This document shows, in pieces, positions 1-5,516 of a stretch of DNA of 6,052 nt. The first letter of the stretch is position 1. Each line of letters opens with the position of its first letter. The translations under genes and the position numbers were made by a program. Source of the stretch: Rhodospirillales bacterium (GTDB lineage: Bacteria; Pseudomonadota; Alphaproteobacteria; Acetobacterales; Acetobacteraceae); the NCBI GenBank assembly GCA_903644035.1, contig CAHJXG010000188.1, forward strand, positions 1-6,052, given 5' to 3'. The notes below the pieces were generated by a model. It searched no databases. It was not told where the DNA came from and saw only the letters and a program-made list of their open reading frames with translations.

Positions 1-1
1 C

Positions 2-88
2 AGGGCGACGAATCCTGGGGCGGAAGGCAGCGGGATCAACGCCATTGTTGAGTCCGCGCGCGAGCCAAAATCGTCAAACTCTGATTAA
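2..88 (+). CDS. Possible C-terminal fragment of a gene entering from the left edge
   Basis: Frame 2 is open from the window edge for 28 codons and ends at TAA (86-88). The translated tail ends in ...INAIVESAREPKSSNSD, a charged and Ser-rich end that looks like an ordinary disordered protein C-terminus. I do not recognise a family, and 28 codons are too few to show coding potential. Codon use is GC-rich at first and turns AT-rich over the last eight codons, where the low-GC island begins. The stop codon lies inside a small hairpin (81-95). It could equally be a chance open frame. Confidence 0.25.
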   Translation, partial: RATNPGAEGSGINAIVESAREPKSSNSD

Positions 89-116
89 CAATCAGGCTCT
101 GTCTGCTCATCAGAGT
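78..116. repeat. Inverted repeat, 8-bp arms, 23-bp spacer
   Basis: ACTCTGAT at 78-85 is perfectly complementary in reverse to ATCAGAGT at 109-116, with 23 bases between. A second pairing is nested in it: CTGATT (81-86) with AATCAG (90-95). The two pairings share bases, so in RNA they would be mutually exclusive. No T-tract follows on either strand, so a classical intrinsic terminator is not supported. Confidence 0.45.
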
Positions 117-133
117 CAAGCGTAATTTTCATG

Positions 134-146
134 CCTGCATTGCAGG
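134..146. repeat. Short palindrome CCTGCA-T-TGCAGG
   Basis: Six-base arms surround a single central T. CATG sits immediately outside the left arm (130-133) and again two bases beyond the right arm (149-152), extending the symmetry imperfectly. It could be a protein-binding site or chance; no family of operators is recognised. Confidence 0.3.
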
Positions 147-170
147 AACATGCTTCAGCATCGGATTCAA

Positions 171-209
171 ATGCCAAGTATTTCAAAAATGGTACAACTC
201 TCTTGGCAT
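171..209. repeat. Inverted repeat, 8-bp arms, 23-bp spacer, downstream of the 2H gene
   Basis: ATGCCAAG at 171-178 matches CTTGGCAT at 202-209 in reverse complement. It lies 17 bases beyond the stop codon of the minus-strand 2H gene, so it could form a stem in that mRNA's 3' end. The only T-run on that strand (five T) is in the loop and not after the stem, which is wrong for an intrinsic terminator. Arm length and spacer equal those of the repeat at 78-116. Confidence 0.4.
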
Positions 210-226
210 GAGCGCAGAGGGCGTGG

Positions 227-784
227 TCATCCGTCCCGCAGGCCTGGTGCCGCGTCCTTGAGGGGCGCATGCCAGATCGCCTGGACCGGAGGGTAATGCA
301 GGACTTCCAGCGCATTCAGCGTCCCGGCCAGTGCCTGCCATCGTGAGGTCATCCTGGCGACGAGGCTGGCTCCCGCAGCCCGGCCGGCATGAACGTTCGC
401 CAGCTTCAAGTGAGGCTGCCAGTAGGCGGGGCGGTAATGGAGATGCACTTCCTCCTCCGGCAGCTCGCTGAAGATCAGGCTGTGCAACGCGAGCAGCTGA
501 TCGGTCGGCCTGACCCGCAGGCTGAGCGCCGGCGGCGTGCCGTCGATGATGCAGGGATCGGTCAGGGTGGCGGACACCAAGCCCATCTCCGGCAGCCTCA
601 AGGTGAGCACATCGCGCACAAAAGCGGGACGGACCCGGTCGCTCACCACAAAGATCGTGACGCAAGGTCCATACTGCGTGATCAGGTCGCGCTTGGGGAT
701 GTCGAGCGTGGCAAGGCTCGCATACAGGCGCTCGATCTCAAGCGACGTCTTCGGGTCGAAGGTCAGGTTGAAAGCGAATGGCAA
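227..784 (-). CDS. 2H phosphoesterase / 2'-5' RNA ligase-like protein with altered HxT motifs
   Basis: A 185-residue cytosolic protein of the size usual for bacterial 2H-superfamily proteins, which cleave or join 2',5'-linked or cyclic phosphates through two His-x-Thr/Ser motifs. The opening MPFAFNLTFDP, the strand Q37-YGPCVTIFVV-S48 and the segment YWQPHLKLANV (121-131) fit the family layout, as does the LHYPPVQAIWHAPL end (162-175). The first motif reads C41-V-T43 where the family has H-x-T, and the second reads H125-L-K127, losing the Thr/Ser. So each motif keeps only half of its catalytic pair, and activity is doubtful or changed. The start is TTG (782-784): an in-frame TGA lies two codons upstream, and TTG restores the usual family N-terminus. 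The Shine-Dalgarno is weak (GTGAG). No co-directional neighbour is close, so it is probably monocistronic. The family call is by eye; the true substrate is unknown. Confidence 0.75.
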   Translation of the reverse strand: MPFAFNLTFDPKTSLEIERLYASLATLDIPKRDLITQYGPCVTIFVVSDRVRPAFVRDVLTLRLPEMGLVSATLTDPCIIDGTPPALSLRVRPTDQLLALHSLIFSELPEEEVHLHYRPAYWQPHLKLANVHAGRAAGASLVARMTSRWQALAGTLNALEVLHYPPVQAIWHAPLKDAAPGLRDG

Positions 785-1102
785 TGTGGCTCACTTTGCA
801 TCGGGGCTGCGCGCCGGAAGCGGCGCGGCGACAAACAGGGGGGACCTTCAAGCCGGCGGCTTCCAACGGCGGGTCACGCAGGCTCGCACCCATCCCGTCA
901 TGCCGCCTTCCGCGCTCAGACACGTCCACGACGAACCGCAGGCCATCGCCGAAGGTTGCATGCTGGACCGTATCTGGGCATTGGCGGGTTTCGGCCGGAG
1001 GCGGCCTGCGCGATCCTGGTGCCCCCTGGGTCGCCGCTGCAAATACGGGAAAACCTGGGCAAATGCGCTGGGCATCAGCCTCCTTCAATCAGAGATACCC
1101 CG
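785..1102. other. Intergenic stretch of about 320 bp between divergent genes; no convincing gene
   Basis: This separates the minus-strand 2H gene from the plus-strand 71-residue ORF, so promoters for both probably lie here, but I see no clear -35/-10 pair. Long frames cross it on both strands. The most protein-like is the minus-strand 738-1088 frame, with a stretch around HATFGDGLRFVVDVSERG, but it overlaps the 2H gene start and its remainder is low-complexity Arg/Pro. A small hairpin, GGCCG-GAGG-CGGCC, sits at 993-1006. It could hold a decayed gene. Confidence 0.4.
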
Positions 1103-1318
1103 ATGACCCCTCCAAAGCCACTGACGCAGCGCGAAAGGATTGCACGGCTGATCCGCACCACCCGGCTGCAATCCGCAGAGCAATCCAGGTTCAGGAAATC
1201 CGGCATCAACAAGATCAAGATCCTGTTCAGCCCCTTCGCCCCGGCCGACGATCATGACCTTGAGTTGGCCGACCTGGTTATCAAAGATTTGATGAACACC
1301 CGAAACTCGGCCAAATGA
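1103..1318 (+). CDS. Hypothetical 71-residue protein, basic N-terminal half
   Basis: The protein MTPPKPLTQRERIARLIR... is not one I recognise. The N-terminal half is strongly basic (RERIARLIRTTRLQ, RFRKSGINKIKI, residues 10-40) and could bind nucleic acid. The C-terminal part (DDHDLELADLVIKDLMNT, residues 49-66) is acidic and probably helical. There is no signal peptide, membrane segment or cysteine. I chose ATG 1103 over far upstream starts in the same open frame because the upstream part is low-complexity and overlaps the 2H gene antisense. A weak AGAGA (1091-1095) precedes it by 7 bases. By my line counts GC is about 55%, falling to about 48% at the 3' end, clearly lower than the genes to its right, so it may be foreign or fast-evolving. 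Its nearest neighbours are transcribed away or lie 187 bp downstream. Confidence 0.5.
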   Translation: MTPPKPLTQRERIARLIRTTRLQSAEQSRFRKSGINKIKILFSPFAPADDHDLELADLVIKDLMNTRNSAK

Positions 1319-1417
1319 CGCCAGCCATGCCGCCGCAGGCCGGGCCGGTCGGCGGGTCCGGTGCGATGGGGGGCATGTGCGGCTTGCTTCTTGGGCAGCC
1401 GGTGCCATTCCCTTAAG

Positions 1418-1441
1418 GGCCTGCCCCCGCACGGGCGGGCC
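1418..1441. other. Strong GC-rich hairpin overlapping a CCCTTAAGGG palindrome
   Basis: Nine base pairs (one G-U) form between 1418-1426 and 1433-1441 around a six-base loop, CCGCAC. The perfect 10-bp palindrome CCCTTAAGGG (1410-1419) overlaps its left edge. The hairpin lies 100 bp after the 71-residue ORF and 65 bp before the 92-residue ORF. It could terminate the first or sit in the second gene's leader. No T-tract follows on either strand, so simple intrinsic termination is not shown. Confidence 0.4.
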
Positions 1442-1494
1442 ACGGATGAGCGGCCCATGCCGGTTCCCGCATGTCCGTCGCACCCCCTCATCGC

Positions 1495-1499
1495 AAGGA
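1495..1499 (+). promoter_or_regulatory. Ribosome-binding site for the 92-residue ORF
   Basis: AAGGA lies 6 bases before ATG 1506. It decides the start, because the same frame is open with an ATG at 1377 that has no comparable site. Confidence 0.6.
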
Positions 1500-1505
1500 T
1501 GCCCC

Positions 1506-1784
1506 ATGTCCAACGACTCCATCGGCGCGCCCATCCACGCCTACCCGACGGCGACCCCGGCGCAGCGCCTGATCTACGCGGCCGAGATCCTGCTGGACTT
1601 CCAGTCGGGCACCAACATCTCCGCCGCCGCAGGGTCCGTCGGGAACGTGCCGGAGCAGGACAAGGCGTGGGCGGCCGAGATGGGCCGGGCTCAGCAGGCC
1701 AAGGCCGCCAGGCCCGCGCACCCGGACGCGGAGATCGAGGCGAGCCTCCATGCCGGGGAGGTGGCAGGGCACGTGAAGGGCTGA
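1506..1784 (+). CDS. Hypothetical 92-residue Ala-rich protein
   Basis: The protein MSNDSIGAPIHAYPTATPAQ... is not recognised. Residues 18-34 (TPAQRLIYAAEILLDFQ) look like an amphipathic helix. A small-residue Gly/Ala/Ser stretch follows (35-46), and then a charged, Ala/Gln-rich likely helix (50-70) and a Gly/His-containing tail ending GEVAGHVKG. There is no signal peptide, transmembrane segment or cysteine. A good AAGGA site 6 bases upstream supports this start, and GC-rich third positions match the host's main genes, so it is probably truly expressed. It converges on the PQQ-dehydrogenase gene, with 40 bp between stop codons. The function cannot be inferred from its context. Confidence 0.65.
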   Translation: MSNDSIGAPIHAYPTATPAQRLIYAAEILLDFQSGTNISAAAGSVGNVPEQDKAWAAEMGRAQQAKAARPAHPDAEIEASLHAGEVAGHVKG

Positions 1785-1804
1785 TGCCCACGGCCCCCTG
1801 ACCA

Positions 1805-1816
1805 CGCGCCGGCGCG
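1805..1816. repeat. 12-bp perfect palindrome between convergent genes
   Basis: CGCGCCGGCGCG lies in the 40-bp gap between the convergent stop codons (1782-1784 and 1825-1827). It could act as a shared transcription stop, but there is no T-tract, and such G/C palindromes arise easily in this base composition. Confidence 0.25.
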
Positions 1817-1824
1817 GCGGCGGC

Positions 1825-3036
1825 TCAGGGCGACGTGCGGGCGATGCGCCAGACGGTGCCGTTCGCGTCCTCGCTGATCAGCAGCGAGCCGTCCTGGGTG
1901 GCCGTCACGCCGACCGGGCGGCCCCAGACCCTGTCCTGCCCGGTGACGAACCCGGTGGCGAAGTCCTCGTACTCGCCGGTCGGCCTGCCGTCCTGCACCC
2001 GGACCCGCACCACCTTGTAGCCGGTTGCCGCGGACCGGTTCCACGAGCCGTGCAGCGCCACGAACAGGTCGCCCTGGTACTCGGTCCAGGCACCGTCCGC
2101 CGGATACACCGTGAGGCTCAGCGGCGCGGAGTGCGGCTGGATCAGCACGTCGGGCATGGCGACGCGGCCCGCGAGGTCGGGACGCTTGCCGGCATGGCGC
2201 GGGTCCGGGTGGCCGCCGATGTAGTACCAGGGCCAGCCGTAGAACGCCGCCGGCTGCACCCGCGTCACGTAGTCGGGCGGCAGGTTGTCGCCCAGGCCGT
2301 CGCGCTCGTTCACCGCGCACCACAGCGTGCCGTCCGGCTGCACCGCGAGGCCCACGCAGTTGCGGATGCCCGTCGCGAAGGGACGGCCGCCGCGGCCCTC
2401 CGGGTCGTACTCCCGCACCTCCGCCCGGCCCTCTTCGCCCTGGTCGGACACGTTCGACGCCGAGCCGACCGAGACGAACATGCGGCGCCCGTCCGGGCTG
2501 AACGCCACGTCGCGCGTCGAGTGCCCGCCGGTGGGGATGCCGTCCACCACGACCTGCGCCGGCCCCGCGGCGCGCAGCGCGCCCGGCGCGTAGGGATAGC
2601 GCACGACGCGGGAGGTCTCCGCCACATAGACGAAACGCGGCGCGGGGCCGGGCGGCCAGAAGGCGATGCCGAATGGGCCTTCGAGGCCGTCGGCGAACAC
2701 CTCGCTCGTCAGCGCCGGCGCCTCCTTGCCGCGCAGCACGCGGATCTGGCCGGCGCCGGTCTCCGCCAGGAACACGTCGCCGTTGGGCGCGGTCCGCAGG
2801 GTGCGCGGCCCTTCCAGGCCGGACAGCAGCAGCGTCGCCTCGAAGCCCGCGGGAACGCGCGGCGCGGTGCCGGGAGGCCGGGGCACGACGCCCGGCGAGT
2901 GGGCGGCCGAGCGCGTCTCGAACGGCTTCGGCAGCGTCGCCGAGTCGATGCGGTGACGCTCCCCCGGCATGTCCGCCAAGGCGTCGCCCGCCGCTCCGCA
3001 CAAGGCGAGGGCGAGCAGCAAGGCACTGGTGCGCAT
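1825..3036 (-). CDS. Secreted PQQ-dependent sugar dehydrogenase, sorbosone dehydrogenase family
   Basis: A 403-residue soluble dehydrogenase expected to oxidise an aldose or sugar aldehyde with pyrroloquinoline quinone in the periplasm. Residues 1-21 are a Sec signal peptide (MRTS, then a Leu/Ala core, likely cut at ALA|D). The mature part is a six-bladed beta-propeller by family. Family signatures are GGHSTRDVAFSPDG (170-183, with candidate catalytic/PQQ His172 and Arg175), GIRNCVGLA (223-231), VNERDGLGDNLPPDY (242-256), FYGWPWYYIGGHPDPRH (265-281), LHGSWNR (328-334) and WGRPVGV (371-377). It is full length, ending in TVWRIARTSP. The start at 3034-3036 is chosen because GGAG precedes it by 6 bases and it opens the signal peptide directly; longer versions add 43 unlikely residues. 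No cytochrome c domain, and no partner or PQQ biosynthesis gene, is nearby. The actual substrate is not predictable from sequence; glucose or sorbosone are only family precedents. Confidence 0.9.
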   Translation of the reverse strand: MRTSALLLALALCGAAGDALADMPGERHRIDSATLPKPFETRSAAHSPGVVPRPPGTAPRVPAGFEATLLLSGLEGPRTLRTAPNGDVFLAETGAGQIRVLRGKEAPALTSEVFADGLEGPFGIAFWPPGPAPRFVYVAETSRVVRYPYAPGALRAAGPAQVVVDGIPTGGHSTRDVAFSPDGRRMFVSVGSASNVSDQGEEGRAEVREYDPEGRGGRPFATGIRNCVGLAVQPDGTLWCAVNERDGLGDNLPPDYVTRVQPAAFYGWPWYYIGGHPDPRHAGKRPDLAGRVAMPDVLIQPHSAPLSLTVYPADGAWTEYQGDLFVALHGSWNRSAATGYKVVRVRVQDGRPTGEYEDFATGFVTGQDRVWGRPVGVTATQDGSLLISEDANGTVWRIARTSP

Positions 3037-3042
3037 CGGTTT

Positions 3043-3046
3043 CTCC
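3043..3046 (-). promoter_or_regulatory. Ribosome-binding site of the PQQ-dehydrogenase gene
   Basis: On the minus strand GGAG lies 6 bases before the ATG at 3036-3034. It fixes the start at the signal peptide and not at the upstream in-frame ATGs. Confidence 0.7.
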
Positions 3047-3094
3047 GGAGGGATCATCGCACCCTGCACCTGGGAGCGGCAGGCGCGGAAAGCT

Positions 3095-3118
3095 AGTCCT
3101 GGACTTGGCGGTCCCGCC
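3095..3118. promoter_or_regulatory. Paired palindromes in the divergent intergenic region
   Basis: AGTCC-T-GGACT (3095-3105) is followed one base later by GGCGG-TC-CCGCC (3107-3118). They sit near the middle of the 140-bp region from which the PQQ dehydrogenase (-) and the ribonucleotide reductase (+) diverge, so they are candidate operator sites. No match to an NrdR-box-like AT-rich sequence was seen, and no confident -35/-10 elements were found. Short palindromes are common in GC-rich DNA. Confidence 0.3.
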
Positions 3119-3165
3119 TGCCGCATGAGGGGGCTGGCCTTCAACAGGCGCTCTGCCCCAGCCAT

Positions 3166-3169
3166 GGAG
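3166..3169 (+). promoter_or_regulatory. Ribosome-binding site of the ribonucleotide reductase gene
   Basis: GGAG lies 7 bases before ATG 3177. The nearby ATG at 3164 is out of frame. Confidence 0.7.
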
Positions 3170-3176
3170 TCCGATC

Positions 3177-5471
3177 ATGCCCGCACTCGACCACCCGTCC
3201 GCCGTGAGCCTGTCCGGGGCGCCGGACGCGCTCACGCCCATCGCGACCTTCATCTGGGAGCAGAAATACCGCCTCCGCCAGGCCGACGGCACGCCGGTTG
3301 ACCGGGAGATCGTGGACACCTGGCGCCGGGTGGCGAACGCGCTGGCGCAGCCGGAGGCCGACCCGGCGCTGTGGGCGGAGCGGTTCATGGCGGCGATGAG
3401 CGACTTCCGCTTCATCCCCGCTGGCCGCATCATCGCCGGCGCCGGCAGCGGGCGCCGGGTCACGCTGTTCAACTGCTTCGTCATGGGGGGCATCGAGGAC
3501 GACCTCGGCGACATCTTCGCCAACCTGCGGGAGGCCGCGCTCACGATGCAGCAGGGCGGCGGCATCGGCTACGACTTCTCGTCATTGCGGCCCAAGGGCG
3601 CTCTGGTGCGCGGGGTGGGCGCCGACGCTTCCGGCCCCTTGTCGTTCATGGACGTGTGGGACGCGATGTGCCGCACGATCATGTCGGCGGGATCGCGCCG
3701 CGGCGCGATGATGGCGACGCTCCGCTGCGACCACCCGGACATCGAGGCCTTCATCGACGCGAAGCGCGAGCCGGGACGGCTGCGCAGCTTCAACCTGTCG
3801 GTGCTGATCACCGACCCGTTCATGGCGGCGGTGGAGGCGGATCTCGACTGGGACCTGAGCTTCGGCGGCCAGGTGTTCCGCACGGTCAAGGCGCGCGCGC
3901 TGTGGGACCGCATCATGCGGGCGACCTTCGCCTACGCCGAGCCGGGCGTGCTGTTCATCGACCGCATCAACGCCCGCAACAACCTGGCCTATTGCGAGAC
4001 CATCCACTCGACCAACCCGTGCTCCGAGCAGCCGCTGCCGCCGTATGGGGCGTGCCTGCTGGGGTCGGTGAACCTGAGCCGCCTGGTGCTCGACCCCTTC
4101 ACGGGTTCGGCGCGGCTGGACGAGGCGGCGCTCGACGATCTCGTCGCGACCGCGGTGCGGATGCTGGACAACACGGTCGACGTGTCGGGCTTCCCGTTGC
4201 CGGAGCAGCGGCAGGAGGCCCATGCCAAGCGGCGGATCGGCCTCGGCGTCACCGGCCTCGCGGACGCGCTGATCATGTGCCGGGCGACCTACGGCTCGGA
4301 CGAGGCGGTGGCGCTCGCGGACCGCTGGACGGCGCGGATCAACCGGGCGGCGTACCTGGCCTCGGCGGCGCTCGCGGCGGAGAAGGGGGCGTTCCCGCTG
4401 TATGACCGCGACGCCTACCTGGCCGGGGAAACGGTGCGGGCGCTGGACGCCGACGTGCGGGCGGCCATCGCCGAGCATGGCATCCGCAACGCGCTGCTGA
4501 CCTCCATCGCGCCCACGGGCACCATCTCGCTCTGGGCGGACAACGTGTCGAGCGGGATCGAGCCGATCTTCGCGCTGGCCTACACGCGCCGGGTGAAGAA
4601 CCCCGACGGCAGCCTGCGGGAGGAGGAGGTGTCCGACCACGCCGTGCGCCGCTACCGCGCGCTGTTCGGGGAGAATGCAGAGCTGCCGGACTACTTCGTG
4701 ACGGCGCAGACGCTGGCGCCGCGCGACCACGTGCGGATGCAGGCGGCGGTGCAGCGCCATGTCGACAGCGCGATCTCGAAGACGGTGAACTGCCCCGAGG
4801 ACATCAGCTTCGAGGCGTTCAAGGACATCTACCTCGATGCCTACGCGAGCGGCTGCAAGGGCTGCACCACCTACCGCCCGAACGCCATCACCGGGTCGGT
4901 GCTGGAGGTGACGCCGCCGGCGCCGGTGCCGGCTGCGCCGGTCCCTCCGGTCCCAGGCATGTCGCCGGAGCCGCTGCACCGCGAGGAGAAGCTGACCGGC
5001 GCCACCTACAAGCTGCGCTGGGCCGACAGCGAGCACGCGCTGTACGTCACGATCAACGACACCCTGCAGGACGGCCACCGCCGGCCGTTCGAGATCTTCA
5101 TCAACTCCAAGAACATGGACCACTACGCCTGGGTGGTCGCGCTGACCCGGATGATCAGCGCCGTGTTCCGCCGCGGCGGCGACGTGGCGTTCGTGGCGGA
5201 CGAGCTGAAGGCGGTGTTCGACCCGCGCGGCGGGCAGTGGCAGAACGGCCGCTACGTCCCGTCGCTGATCGCGGCCATCGGCGGCATCCTGGAGCGGCAC
5301 ATGGCCGGGACCGGCTTCCTGCCGGCGGCGGAGGGGGTGCCGGACGCAGCGCCGGTCCTCGCCACGGGCCGTCCCCTGGGCGCGTTCTGCCCGAAATGCA
5401 GCCAGCCCGGCCTGGTCCGGGAGGCCGGGTGCCTGAGCTGCCACCACTGCGGCTGGTCGAAATGCGAGTGA
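3177..5471 (+). CDS. nrdJ: Class II (adenosylcobalamin-dependent) ribonucleotide reductase
   Basis: A 764-residue cytosolic enzyme that reduces ribonucleotides to deoxyribonucleotides, making its thiyl radical from coenzyme B12 and so independent of oxygen. The barrel carries C100 (LFNCFV) and C293 (YGACLLGSVNL) as the redox pair, and N280-P-C282-S-E284 as the active-site loop with C282 as radical cysteine. The phosphate-binding stretch is APTGTIS (445-451). SGCKGCTTYRPN (558-569) is characteristic of class II enzymes. A Pro/Ala linker (579-598) leads to a further domain (about 605-710) resembling the TSCPD-type domain. The tail has CPKC (738-741) and CLSC (752-755), a likely zinc site, then C758-GWSK-C763, spaced like the thioredoxin-reduced tail pair of other reductases. 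The N-terminus starts almost directly with the catalytic part, with no ATP-cone allosteric domain. No nrdB or nrdD/nrdG neighbour is present. It is shorter than the roughly 1,200-residue NrdJ common in alphaproteobacteria. nrdZ is an alternative name. Confidence 0.93.
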   Translation: MPALDHPSAVSLSGAPDALTPIATFIWEQKYRLRQADGTPVDREIVDTWRRVANALAQPEADPALWAERFMAAMSDFRFIPAGRIIAGAGSGRRVTLFNCFVMGGIEDDLGDIFANLREAALTMQQGGGIGYDFSSLRPKGALVRGVGADASGPLSFMDVWDAMCRTIMSAGSRRGAMMATLRCDHPDIEAFIDAKREPGRLRSFNLSVLITDPFMAAVEADLDWDLSFGGQVFRTVKARALWDRIMRATFAYAEPGVLFIDRINARNNLAYCETIHSTNPCSEQPLPPYGACLLGSVNLSRLVLDPFTGSARLDEAALDDLVATAVRMLDNTVDVSGFPLPEQRQEAHAKRRIGLGVTGLADALIMCRATYGSDEAVALADRWTARINRAAYLASAALAAEKGAFPLYDRDAYLAGETVRALDADVRAAIAEHGIRNALLTSIAPTGTISLWADNVSSGIEPIFALAYTRRVKNPDGSLREEEVSDHAVRRYRALFGENAELPDYFVTAQTLAPRDHVRMQAAVQRHVDSAISKTVNCPEDISFEAFKDIYLDAYASGCKGCTTYRPNAITGSVLEVTPPAPVPAAPVPPVPGMSPEPLHREEKLTGATYKLRWADSEHALYVTINDTLQDGHRRPFEIFINSKNMDHYAWVVALTRMISAVFRRGGDVAFVADELKAVFDPRGGQWQNGRYVPSLIAAIGGILERHMAGTGFLPAAEGVPDAAPVLATGRPLGAFCPKCSQPGLVREAGCLSCHHCGWSKCE

Positions 5472-5488
5472 GCGCCAGGCAGCGAACC

Positions 5489-5516
5489 CGGCGCATTGTC
5501 ATGGCGCGGCGCATTG
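5489..5516. repeat. 10-bp direct repeat, CGGCGCATTG twice, 18 bp apart
   Basis: Identical copies lie at 5489-5498 and 5507-5516, in the 99-bp gap before the alpha/beta hydrolase gene. The second copy runs into TTGACC (5514-5519), a -35-like hexamer; at 17-bp spacing the -10 match is poor (GTTGAT). A CCAGGCA heptamer also occurs twice (5475-5481 and 5525-5531). This could be an operator/promoter for the hydrolase. Confidence 0.35.

Larger units (their letters stand above)
61..210. other. AT-rich island with several inverted repeats
   Basis: I count about 43% GC over 61-210, against roughly 60-70% in the flanking genes. The island holds four inverted repeats: ACTCTGAT/ATCAGAGT (78-116), CTGATT/AATCAG (81-95), CCTGCA/TGCAGG (134-146) and ATGCCAAG/CTTGGCAT (171-209). 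It lies just downstream of the 2H phosphoesterase gene (stop at 227-229, minus strand) and after a possible plus-strand gene end at 88. A minus-strand frame is open across it, ending at 85-87, but it has no good start of its own and I do not call it a gene. A terminator region, a remnant of foreign DNA or a regulatory region are all possible. Confidence 0.5.

Noticed and set aside
738..1088. Minus-strand 116-residue frame with a protein-like middle section
   Set aside because: It overlaps the better-supported 2H gene start by 47 bases, is Arg/Pro-rich outside a short stretch, and resembles no family I know. A decayed gene remains possible.
389..1102. Long N-terminal extension of the 71-residue ORF
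   Set aside because: The extension runs antisense over the 2H gene and is low-complexity; the ATG at 1103 gives a sensible compact protein.
2003..2021. Idea that a lipobox makes the PQQ dehydrogenase a lipoprotein (the Cys in its signal peptide)
   Set aside because: The residues before Cys13 (LAL) do not fit the Gly/Ala/Ser-Cys rule, and a normal ALA|D cleavage site follows. The Cys codon itself is near 2998-3000, not in the interval given here.
3037..3165. 43-residue N-terminal extension of the PQQ dehydrogenase
   Set aside because: It would bury the signal peptide, and the ATG at 3036 has its own good GGAG site.
3037..3176. Cobalamin riboswitch upstream of the B12-dependent reductase
   Set aside because: The 140-bp region is too short for a full element, and I see no B12-box-like sequence.
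1691..3565. Minus-strand 624-residue open frame
   Set aside because: It is a GC-rich shadow of the PQQ-dehydrogenase and reductase genes, which carry clear family motifs in their own frames; its translation is Arg/Pro/Gly low-complexity.
3582..5447. Minus-strand 621-residue open frame antisense to the reductase
   Set aside because: It is dominated by Arg, His and Val repeats typical of antisense frames in high-GC genes, and the sense frame is unambiguously a ribonucleotide reductase.
5472..5516. Intrinsic terminator after the reductase (GCGCC 5472-5476 with GGCGC 5490-5494)
   Set aside because: The stem is only five pairs with a 13-base loop and no T-tract follows.
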